Shown here one piece after another: positions 29,589-37,537 of a stretch of 64,000 bases of DNA. The stretch comes from Acidobacteriaceae bacterium. GTDB lineage: Bacteria > Acidobacteriota > Terriglobia > Bryobacterales > Bryobacteraceae. Position 1 is the stretch's first letter, and every line of letters starts with the position of its first letter. The stretch covers positions 1-64,000 of the forward strand of contig JAFATG010000027.1 of NCBI GenBank assembly GCA_019244055.1, in the 5' to 3' direction. The notes under the pieces are model-generated. The model saw only the letters and a program-made list of their open reading frames with translations. It was not told where the DNA came from and ran no database searches. Made by a program: the position numbers and the translations under genes.

Positions 29589-31517
29589 ATGTTTGATCTG
29601 TTTCGAAGCCGAGAGAAGAGTGTGCGCTTTCTTCTTGGCGCATTGCTGGTTTTAGTTGCCGCCTCAATGCTGGTCTATTTGATCCCCGGCGGCCCGGGTG
29701 GACCGAATGTCTCAGGCCAGAATGTGATCGCCGCCGTCGGAGACGATAAGATTACGACTCAAGACGTGCAGCGAGCCGTTCAAAACATCACCCGCGGGCA
29801 GGCGAATCTGCCGAAGGGCATCCTTGCTATGTACCTTCCGTCGATTGTGAACCAGTTGATCGAAGGAAAGGCGATGGCCTACAAAGCGCGAGAGATGGGC
29901 CTCCGCGTCTCCGACGAGGAGCTCGGGAACTCGATTGAAGCTGAATTTGCTCCCGAACTGGGCGGCAAGTTCGATATGCAGGTCTATCAGTCGGTGTTGG
30001 CGCAACAGGGATTGACACCCACCGCGTACGAAAACCAACGCCGCGAAAGTATGCTGGGCGCACGTCTCGAGAATATCGAGATGCAGTCCTTAGTCGTCTC
30101 CGATGCGGAAGCGAAGGCTGAATATCAGCGCAAGAATTTGAAAGTTGGCCTTCAGTACATTGAATTCAGTGATAAAGACTTCGCCTCGAAGGTCGACAAA
30201 AATCCCGCTCCGATAAAGGCCTATTTCGAAAAAAATCGATCATTATTCCGTATTCCGGAGAAGCGAAATGCGGATCTTATCGTCGGGAATCTGACTGATT
30301 TCATTCAGTCGGCCCAAGTCTCGGATAAAGACGTCCAGCAGCAATATCAGGACAACCTTGACACCTATCGCACTCCTGAACGCGTGAAGGTCCGTCACAT
30401 TCTGATCAAGACCCAAGGGAAGCCTGCCTCGGAGGTCCCGGCGCAGAAGGCGAAGGCGGAGGACATCCTGAAGCAACTGCAGCGTGGCGGAGATTTCGCG
30501 GCCATAGCCAAAAAGGACTCTGAAGATCCGGGGTCAGCAGCTAAGGGTGGCGAACTTGGCTGGATTGTCCGCGGCCAGACTGTCCCGCAGTTTGAGAAGG
30601 CTGCGTTTTCGCTCAAACCTGGCGAGATGAGCGGGGTAATTCAGACCGACTACGGCTTCCACATCCTGCAGGTCGAAGATAAGCAGGCGGCTCACACGCA
30701 GAGCTTCGACGAGGTTAAGCCGCAATTGGTTCTCGAGGCCCAAAAGCAGGTTGCCGGAGATAATTTCAAGAAGGCTGTGGATGCGGCGCGGCTGGAGATT
30801 ATTAAGAACCCTGCGCAAGCGGCAAGTATCGCGGCAAAATACAACCTGAAATTCTACAAGGTGGATGGCATGACCACAACGACATCCATGCCTGACATCA
30901 ACACGCAACCCGAGCTGGCAAATGCCATTTTCGCGGCCCCCAGGGGCGGCACAACCGACGTGGTCAGCATGGACGCTCAAGGCAAGGATGCCTTTGCCGT
31001 CATTGCTGGCATAGCACCGGCGCATAACGCCGAGTTCGCGGAGGTGCAGAATGATGTTGCCCAGAAGTATACTACTGCGCAATCCCAGAAGCTCGCCGAA
31101 GATGCTGCCAAAGCTGCGGCCGCCCGCGCACGCAAGGGCGAGAGCCTGGACGCAATCGCCAAATCTTATGGATTGACCGTCAAGACTGCCGCTCCCTTCA
31201 CGATCGATGGAGCTGCCGAAGGTCTGGGCGCGGCCTCTTTGGTGAGTGCGGCATTTAACGATAATGTTGGGGATATCGTGGGACCGGTCGCTGCCCAAGA
31301 GGGACAATTTGTCTGCCGTGTTTCCGAGAAAATCCCCGCGGACATGGCCGAGTTTGCGAAGAACAAACAAGCCACCGTACAAAGCCTGATGCAGCAGCGG
31401 CAGGGTTTGGAAGGCCCCTTGTTTAGGAACAGTGTGGTCAATGACTTGAGGCGCCGTGGGAAAGTCAAAATCAACCAGGCCAATCTCTCGAAGATGATCG
31501 AGTCTTACCAGAGCTAA
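29589..31517 (+). CDS. PpiD/SurA-like peptidyl-prolyl isomerase (SurA_N + parvulin)
   Basis: N-terminal TM anchor, parvulin VRHILIKTQGKPASEVPAQKAKAEDILKQLQRGGDFAAIAKKDSEDPGSAAKGGELGW, TDYGFHILQVED. Confidence 0.93.
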   Translation: MFDLFRSREKSVRFLLGALLVLVAASMLVYLIPGGPGGPNVSGQNVIAAVGDDKITTQDVQRAVQNITRGQANLPKGILAMYLPSIVNQLIEGKAMAYKAREMGLRVSDEELGNSIEAEFAPELGGKFDMQVYQSVLAQQGLTPTAYENQRRESMLGARLENIEMQSLVVSDAEAKAEYQRKNLKVGLQYIEFSDKDFASKVDKNPAPIKAYFEKNRSLFRIPEKRNADLIVGNLTDFIQSAQVSDKDVQQQYQDNLDTYRTPERVKVRHILIKTQGKPASEVPAQKAKAEDILKQLQRGGDFAAIAKKDSEDPGSAAKGGELGWIVRGQTVPQFEKAAFSLKPGEMSGVIQTDYGFHILQVEDKQAAHTQSFDEVKPQLVLEAQKQVAGDNFKKAVDAARLEIIKNPAQAASIAAKYNLKFYKVDGMTTTTSMPDINTQPELANAIFAAPRGGTTDVVSMDAQGKDAFAVIAGIAPAHNAEFAEVQNDVAQKYTTAQSQKLAEDAAKAAAARARKGESLDAIAKSYGLTVKTAAPFTIDGAAEGLGAASLVSAAFNDNVGDIVGPVAAQEGQFVCRVSEKIPADMAEFAKNKQATVQSLMQQRQGLEGPLFRNSVVNDLRRRGKVKINQANLSKMIESYQS

Positions 31518-31524
31518 CCCACAC

Positions 31525-32208
31525 GTGCTCCAGTTCATTCATTTCATCCGGAGCCTGACGGACCCAAACGCTCTCATTCACCTGTTGTCCACCGTGCTCA
31601 CAGGTTGGGCGGGATACGTGGTCCTGTTTGCCGTGGTTTTTGCGGAAAGCGGACTATTGGTGGGCTTTTTCCTCCCGGGCGATTCGTTGCTCTTCACCGT
31701 CGGTGTTGTCGCGGGCGCAGGAAAATTTCAAGTGGGCAGTATGATCGCGCTCCTCACATGCGCATCAATCCTAGGAGATGGTATCGGCTTTCTACTTGGT
31801 GGCACTCTGGGCTACTCCCTTTTCAAACGTCCGAACTCAGCAATCTTTCGTCGTGAATACCTCGAACGGACGCACGAGTTCTACGAGCGCCATGGCGGCA
31901 AAACGATTATCTACGCCAAGTTTGTTCCCATCATTCGCACCTTTGCCGCGTTCGTTGCCGGTGTAGGAAAGATGAGCTACAGGCGTTTTCTAGCCTTCAA
32001 CGTTTTTGGTGCCGCAGGTTGGGTAGCCAGCATGATAACGGCGGGTTATCTTCTGGGCAACATCACGATTATCCGGCAGAACTTCGAAAAGGTAGTTCTG
32101 CTCATCATTGCCGTTTCCCTTGTGCCGGCCGCTTTGCAAATTCTAAAGAGCCGCAAATCCAAACCGGAGTCGAAAGCTCTAGAAGTGAACTCCGCCTCCA
32201 CAGACTAG
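31525..32208 (+). CDS. DedA family membrane protein
   Basis: ESGLLVGFFLPGDSLLF, FERHGGKTIIYAKFVPIIRTFAAFVAGVGKMSYRRF-like DedA motif. Confidence 0.94.
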   Translation: MLQFIHFIRSLTDPNALIHLLSTVLTGWAGYVVLFAVVFAESGLLVGFFLPGDSLLFTVGVVAGAGKFQVGSMIALLTCASILGDGIGFLLGGTLGYSLFKRPNSAIFRREYLERTHEFYERHGGKTIIYAKFVPIIRTFAAFVAGVGKMSYRRFLAFNVFGAAGWVASMITAGYLLGNITIIRQNFEKVVLLIIAVSLVPAALQILKSRKSKPESKALEVNSASTD

Positions 32209-33003
32209 GACTTCGCCCGTTACGTAATCCGAAAGCGGACAGCAGAAGAAGAACACGGCGTTCGCCGCATCCTCCGGAGTTCCGATCCGTCCCAGAGGGA
32301 TCATTCGCGCTGCTTGCTCTCGCACAGCCGCTTGCATCCCGACGTGGACCTGGCGTCCACCGACCTCGATATTCGTTTCTGCATCTTCCATCGGCTTAAT
32401 CAGCCGCGTGTCAATCAGTCCAAAGCCGACCGCGTTCACCGTGACATTGTAGCGGCCCCATTCTTTCGCCACCGTTTTTGTCAGCCCGACAATCGCCGCC
32501 TTGCCGGATGAATAGCCGGCTTGCCCCGCATTGCCATCCAGGCCGGATATCGAAGTGATATTCACGACCTTTCTCATGACGCGCTGCTTGGCCTCGTTTT
32601 CTTTCTTTGCTGTTTCACGAATCCAGCTCGAAGCAGCGCGAAGAATCCGAAACGGAACAACGGCATGGATGTCCAGCATCGCTTGAAACTGCTCGTCCGT
32701 TGTCTTTTGGATGACGCTGTCCCAGGTATAGCCGGCATTATTGACGATGATGTCTACCGATCCAAAATCGCGGATTAGATTGTCAATCGCGGCTTGCGGA
32801 AAATCGCTTCTGGTGAGGTCCCCTGCAAGCGTGGAAACGCGCGCGCCTCGAAGCGATTTCTCGGCTTCCTCGAGCGCCCCTGCATCCACGTCCACCAGCA
32901 ACACCGAGGCTCCGGCAGTCGCCAGCTTTTGCACGATCGCGAGACCGATTCCACGTCCCGCTCCGGTGACGAGCGCCGACTTCCCCTCAAGAGAGATGTT
33001 CAT
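32179..33003 (-). CDS. SDR family oxidoreductase (FabG-like)
   Basis: ALVTGAGRGIGLAI, IIVNNAGYTWD, YSSGKAAIVGLTKTVAKEW. Confidence 0.93.
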   Translation of the reverse strand: MNISLEGKSALVTGAGRGIGLAIVQKLATAGASVLLVDVDAGALEEAEKSLRGARVSTLAGDLTRSDFPQAAIDNLIRDFGSVDIIVNNAGYTWDSVIQKTTDEQFQAMLDIHAVVPFRILRAASSWIRETAKKENEAKQRVMRKVVNITSISGLDGNAGQAGYSSGKAAIVGLTKTVAKEWGRYNVTVNAVGFGLIDTRLIKPMEDAETNIEVGGRQVHVGMQAAVREQAARMIPLGRIGTPEDAANAVFFFCCPLSDYVTGEVLVCGGGVHF

Positions 33004-33044
33004 CTGAGGTCCACGTCAGAATAGCAGAGCACGCCGTCGCTGAG

Positions 33045-34730
33045 CTAAACGGTCGTGCGTTCGGTGTCTGAAATGGCTGTTGCCTTCGGTTTTGCTGGCT
33101 GGCCATCCCGTGAAGGACGATGCGCTTCGAACGGAACCGCTAAGGATTCGCTGAACGGTACGGCAAACTCAATATTCAGCTCGGCAGCCTTTTCCAGAAA
33201 CTTCAATAGCAGCTCCGATTGAACTCGCAAGTACTGGTTGTAGTCCGCCGTCAAAACATAAGCGAATATCTCGAGATCCAGGGTCTGTTCCGTGATCTTT
33301 GAAAACCGGACGGGCACGCCCGAGGCATCGATTTGAGAATGCTCCTGCAGAATGTTCTCAACAGCGGCCATCATGTCTCGAATCTGATCCGGCGTGGTAG
33401 TGCGCCGTAAGCGCAAGGTCGGGTGAAACCAGATGCGGTCGCGCTTTGAAAAATTCTCCAGCGTCATCGTCGAGAATTGCGAGTTGGGAATCGTCACCAT
33501 GGTGCGATCTAACGTGCGGATGCGGGTCGAACGAAGGCCGATGTCTTCCACTGTGCCCGTTTGCCCCCCGAACTGGCAGAAATCGCCTACTAGAACAGGA
33601 CGATCGCTGATGAGCGAAATGCCGCCAAACAGGTTCTCGATAGTCTTCTGCGCTGCGAGCGCCACCGCTAAGCCGCCAACTCCCAGGCCGGCCAGAATCG
33701 TGGTCGTGTTGTAGCCCCAGGCCGAAAGCGTCCAGATCACGGCGACACAAAAGATGCATATCTTGATGAAGCGGCCGATCAATGGAAACATGGAGTAACT
33801 GAGAGCGCGTTCCCGCGGATCGAGCCGGGAGATGATCCGGTCGGAAACGGTATCCACGACGCGCATGCTGAGCGCCGCGGCGCCGAGCACGAACAGCAGG
33901 ATCAATGCCTTTAGGATGTAATCCCGCGCTAGTGCCGAAGGCGGTACCAGTTCCATGCACGGTCGGAACACGACCACCGAAATAAGCAACCGGAGCGGTC
34001 CAGTGAACGCCGCCAGCCGGTACGTATGAATCGATTCTGCATACCGCTTCGCCAATGGAGTCAATGCCGCAATCACAACGTGGCTTAATAACCGAGACAG
34101 TAGCGAAAGCGCGAGAGCAATCAAAACTAGAGCCATCCAGATCCATACAGGCGTCCCTATAAACCGAATCTTCACTAGCGGTGCCGGCAATCTCTGTTCG
34201 AAACTCGATTCCCTCGTCAGGTCCGCCAGCCCGGCAATTCGAGCAACGCTCTGCGCCGAGACAAGCCAGACTTGTATCCCTCCCTGGTTCACGCGCTCGA
34301 TCGTTAACGTAACCTGCTCCCCACGATTGGCAAACGCTGCGAGATTATCTGTCCCGGGAGCCAGCCCATCAGCAGCGTTGCCCTCAGGCGCATCACTAAG
34401 CCGCCACACTTCGAAATGAGGATTGCGGTCGAGGAGTTCTCCCACATCCCTGGCAAGCTCGGGCCCTTCGATCGCGCGCCGATCGGGACGAATTTGCCGA
34501 AGGTCCAGATATTGGGAAGCCAGCGCAAAGTTTCCTTCATGGCAGGCCTCGAGGAAGCTATACATCGAACTCCGCGGCGTAGTTCGTTTCAGCCAGTCCG
34601 CATTAGCCGCTGGGGCTTGCGTGCTCGATTTTTCAGATGAAAGAACACTGCTCAGAGACTGAGAGAGCAGCGCCGGCGTTATCAGCGCAAATAGTGAGAT
34701 GAAGGCTACCGATCGGGAAAGAATCATCAT
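33045..34730 (-). CDS. MscS-family mechanosensitive channel
   Basis: GVGGLAVALAAQKTIENLFGGISLISDRPVLVGDFCQFGGQTGTVEDIGLRSTRIRTLDRTMVTIPNSQF. Confidence 0.95.
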   Translation of the reverse strand: MMILSRSVAFISLFALITPALLSQSLSSVLSSEKSSTQAPAANADWLKRTTPRSSMYSFLEACHEGNFALASQYLDLRQIRPDRRAIEGPELARDVGELLDRNPHFEVWRLSDAPEGNAADGLAPGTDNLAAFANRGEQVTLTIERVNQGGIQVWLVSAQSVARIAGLADLTRESSFEQRLPAPLVKIRFIGTPVWIWMALVLIALALSLLSRLLSHVVIAALTPLAKRYAESIHTYRLAAFTGPLRLLISVVVFRPCMELVPPSALARDYILKALILLFVLGAAALSMRVVDTVSDRIISRLDPRERALSYSMFPLIGRFIKICIFCVAVIWTLSAWGYNTTTILAGLGVGGLAVALAAQKTIENLFGGISLISDRPVLVGDFCQFGGQTGTVEDIGLRSTRIRTLDRTMVTIPNSQFSTMTLENFSKRDRIWFHPTLRLRRTTTPDQIRDMMAAVENILQEHSQIDASGVPVRFSKITEQTLDLEIFAYVLTADYNQYLRVQSELLLKFLEKAAELNIEFAVPFSESLAVPFEAHRPSRDGQPAKPKATAISDTERTTV

Positions 34731-34921
34731 TATCTGACCAGATTAGTGGCTTCTAAGTTGGGTTACATACTGGCAGGGGCCCGTTTCGATTCACAAAGGC
34801 TCGCCGAAAACCTTAGAGGCCACCATTCCCTTGCGATTAGAACAACTTACGCCCCAACGATCCACACTCGCCTTGGTTGGTCACGCTGTCGCATGCTGTA
34901 GCCTCTCGGCAGGAGAATTCC

Positions 34922-36454
34922 ATGTCTTCCCATGTGATCTTACGCGATAGCCATCGTGAGCACCCCGCCGGGTCAGTGCCGGTCGGCCAACCTGCGCCTG
35001 ACCAACCAACTCAAATTACTGTCGTTCTGAGGCGGCGCACTCCCATCTCGGATGACGGCTGCCTGGGTGTGCACCTGTCGCACGCTGAATTCGCCGGAGC
35101 CTACGGCGCGGAACCGGCAGACATCCGGGCGCTTGAGGATTTTGCCGCCGAACACGGATTTTCCTTCGCAAGTGTCAATGCGGGTGGGCGAACCGTTGTG
35201 CTCTCAGGACCGCTTGCCGCCATGGCTGCTGCTTTTGGCGCGGATATCGAGCTAAGGCGCTGGAACGGCAAAGTCATGCGAACGCGCCAGGGTCACCTGC
35301 ACGTTCCGGTCACGCTCGAAGATTGCGTTGTTGCCGTACTTGGTTTCGACCAGCGGCCCGCCTCCGCCACAGATCGCAGTTTCCGCCCCCGTGCGGCGCA
35401 GGCCGTGTACTTCACGCCTCTGCAAGTCGCAAAATTGTACGATTTCCCAAACAACAACGGCGCCGGCCAGACGATCGCGATGATCGAGCTTGGCGGCGGG
35501 TATAACAATTCTGATCTTTACAGCTACTGGTCGGCGCTTGGCGCAAAAAACGTCCCCGTTTCCTCTGTTTCAGTCGATGGCGCGCAGAATAGCCCAACAG
35601 GCGATCCGAACAGCGCCGATGGCGAGGTGGCTCTCGACATTGAAGTAGCCGGTGGAGTAGCAACCGGGGCGCGAATTGCGGTTTACTTTGCTCCGAATAC
35701 GGATCAGGGTTTCCTCGACGCCATAAATGCGGCAATCCACGATTCAGTGCGAACGCCTTCGGTGATCTCCATCAGTTGGGGCGCTCCAGAGAGTGATTGG
35801 ACGCCGCAGGCGATGAACGCGTTCAACGCCGCCTTCCACGATGCCGCGCTTTTAGGCATCTCAGTCTGCGCGGCAGCCGGAGACAACGGATCGTCAGACG
35901 GCGATACAGACGGAAGAACCCACGTGGACTTCCCTGCCTCGAGCCCCTGGGTGCTAGCTTGCGGCGGCACCAAGCTTGTCGGGGCAAACGGCACAATCCA
36001 ATCCGAAAGCGTGTGGAACGACGGCGCGGATGGCGGCGCAACGGGCGGCGGTGTGAGCTCCCATTTCTCAAAACCGGCGTACCAGGGCAACATCCATGTT
36101 CCGAAGCCGTGGGGCACCGCGAATCCCAACGGCCGCGGCGTACCGGACGTAGCCGGAGTTGCCGATCCGAACACCGGTTTTGCCGTCATCGTCGATGGCC
36201 AGGAGGGAGTCGTGGGCGGGACCAGCGCCGTAGCCCCACTTTGGGCGGCCCTGATCGCGCTGCTAAATCAGGAGTTGGGAAGAAATTTGGGCTGGATTCA
36301 TCCCAAGCTCTACAACACGCTCGCTCCAAAGAACGCATTACGGGACATCACATCGGGCAGCAACGGCGCGTATCGGGCCGGCATTGGTTGGGATCCCTGT
36401 ACCGGTTTGGGCTCACCGAACGGGCAGGCGATGCTGAACCTTCTCAAGAACTAA
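34922..36454 (+). CDS. S53 family (sedolisin/kumamolisin-type) peptidase with activation prodomain
   Basis: Prodomain + VYFTPLQVAKLYDFP, GEVALDIEVAGGVA (E..D), AAGDNGSSDG, GGTSAVAPLWAAL (Ser). Confidence 0.93.
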   Translation: MSSHVILRDSHREHPAGSVPVGQPAPDQPTQITVVLRRRTPISDDGCLGVHLSHAEFAGAYGAEPADIRALEDFAAEHGFSFASVNAGGRTVVLSGPLAAMAAAFGADIELRRWNGKVMRTRQGHLHVPVTLEDCVVAVLGFDQRPASATDRSFRPRAAQAVYFTPLQVAKLYDFPNNNGAGQTIAMIELGGGYNNSDLYSYWSALGAKNVPVSSVSVDGAQNSPTGDPNSADGEVALDIEVAGGVATGARIAVYFAPNTDQGFLDAINAAIHDSVRTPSVISISWGAPESDWTPQAMNAFNAAFHDAALLGISVCAAAGDNGSSDGDTDGRTHVDFPASSPWVLACGGTKLVGANGTIQSESVWNDGADGGATGGGVSSHFSKPAYQGNIHVPKPWGTANPNGRGVPDVAGVADPNTGFAVIVDGQEGVVGGTSAVAPLWAALIALLNQELGRNLGWIHPKLYNTLAPKNALRDITSGSNGAYRAGIGWDPCTGLGSPNGQAMLNLLKN

Positions 36455-36502
36455 GCGAATGTTTTCTCGGCGTGGGGCGCTCGCTGACGCCTTGCGCCGA
36501 TC

Positions 36503-37537
36503 CTAGTCAATCACTTCGATCGGCTTGCTTCTCCGCTCCTTCGTCCGGCCCACAACATAGGCCTCAGGCTTACGTTCGAGCAGCTTGTGCGCTTCTCCTT
36601 CAGGAAGAGAAATCAGCAGTCCACCGGAAGTCTGCGGATCGTACAGCAAGGCCTCAATCTCGGGAGGAATGCCATCGGGCATCAGCACGCAGCTCTCTAC
36701 AAATTCGCGATTGTTGTGCAGCCCGCCCGAGTGAGCGCCTGCTTGCGAATACTCGATCGCTCCCGGCAGAAATCGGATCGCACTCGCACGCATTTCAAGC
36801 GTCACATTACTGGCAAGTGCCATTTCCCGCGCGTGCCCGAGGAGGCCAAAGCCGGTCACGTCAGTGCAACCGTGGACGTCAAGTGTAAGCATCGTTTCCG
36901 AGATCGATCGATTCAGCGTCAACATCTGGCGAATGGAAGCAGCCACGTGCTCCTCTTTTGCTGTGCCTTTCTTGAGCGCCGTCGAGATTACACCAGTGCC
37001 GATCTTCTTCGTGAACACGAGCACGTCACCGGGCCGTGCGCCGGCATTCGTGAGAATCCGGCGGGGATCTATCAGCCCGGTGACCGCATATCCGAACTTC
37101 ACTTCTTCCTCGCTGATGCTGTGCCCACCTAGGATCACGCAATCCGCTTCCCGAATCTTCTCCGCTCCTCCTTTGAGAATGGCTTCGAGATCTTGAATAT
37201 CTCCCTTTCCAGGAAAGACCACCAGAGAAAGAGCAGTTACCGGCCGCCCGCCCATCGCATAAATATCACTGAGCGCGTTCGCCGCCGCGATCCCACCAAA
37301 CGCATAGGGGTCATCGACAATGGGCGTAAAAAAATCGACAGTTTGAACCATGGCCACGGGCCTTCCGCTCGCCTGCGTCAGATCGTAGACGCCCGCATCG
37401 TCCGCTGTTTCGTAGCCGACCAGCACGTTCTCGTTGGTCACTGGCGGCACAGCCTTCAATGCACGATCCAAAATCTTTGGACTGAGCTTTGAGGCGCAAC
37501 CGCCTGCCTTTACGTTTGCTGTAAGCTTGGCTGGCAC
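36503..37537 (-). CDS. selD: Selenide, water dikinase
   Basis: GGCASKLSPKILDRAL, TADDAGVYDLT, QTVDFFTPIVDDPYAFGGIAAANALSDIYAMGG; GTG start, 1-nt overlap with upstream gene. Confidence 0.95.
   Translation of the reverse strand: MPAKLTANVKAGGCASKLSPKILDRALKAVPPVTNENVLVGYETADDAGVYDLTQASGRPVAMVQTVDFFTPIVDDPYAFGGIAAANALSDIYAMGGRPVTALSLVVFPGKGDIQDLEAILKGGAEKIREADCVILGGHSISEEEVKFGYAVTGLIDPRRILTNAGARPGDVLVFTKKIGTGVISTALKKGTAKEEHVAASIRQMLTLNRSISETMLTLDVHGCTDVTGFGLLGHAREMALASNVTLEMRASAIRFLPGAIEYSQAGAHSGGLHNNREFVESCVLMPDGIPPEIEALLYDPQTSGGLLISLPEGEAHKLLERKPEAYVVGRTKERRSKPIEVID

Noticed and set aside
30534-31538. 334-aa antisense ORF over the PPIase gene
   Set aside because: Opposite a clear PpiD/SurA-like protein; no independent motif support.
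33358-34146. 262-aa same-strand alternate-frame ORF within the mscS-like gene
   Set aside because: His/Arg/Ser-rich shadow of the MscS reading frame.
35797-36888. 363-aa plus-strand ORF overlapping the S53 peptidase and selD
   Set aside because: Arg-rich translation in an alternate frame with no recognisable motifs; shadow ORF of real genes, common in GC-rich DNA.
36503-37537. Selenocysteine-containing SelD with in-frame TGA
   Set aside because: The catalytic position reads as Cys (GGCASK) and the frame is uninterrupted.
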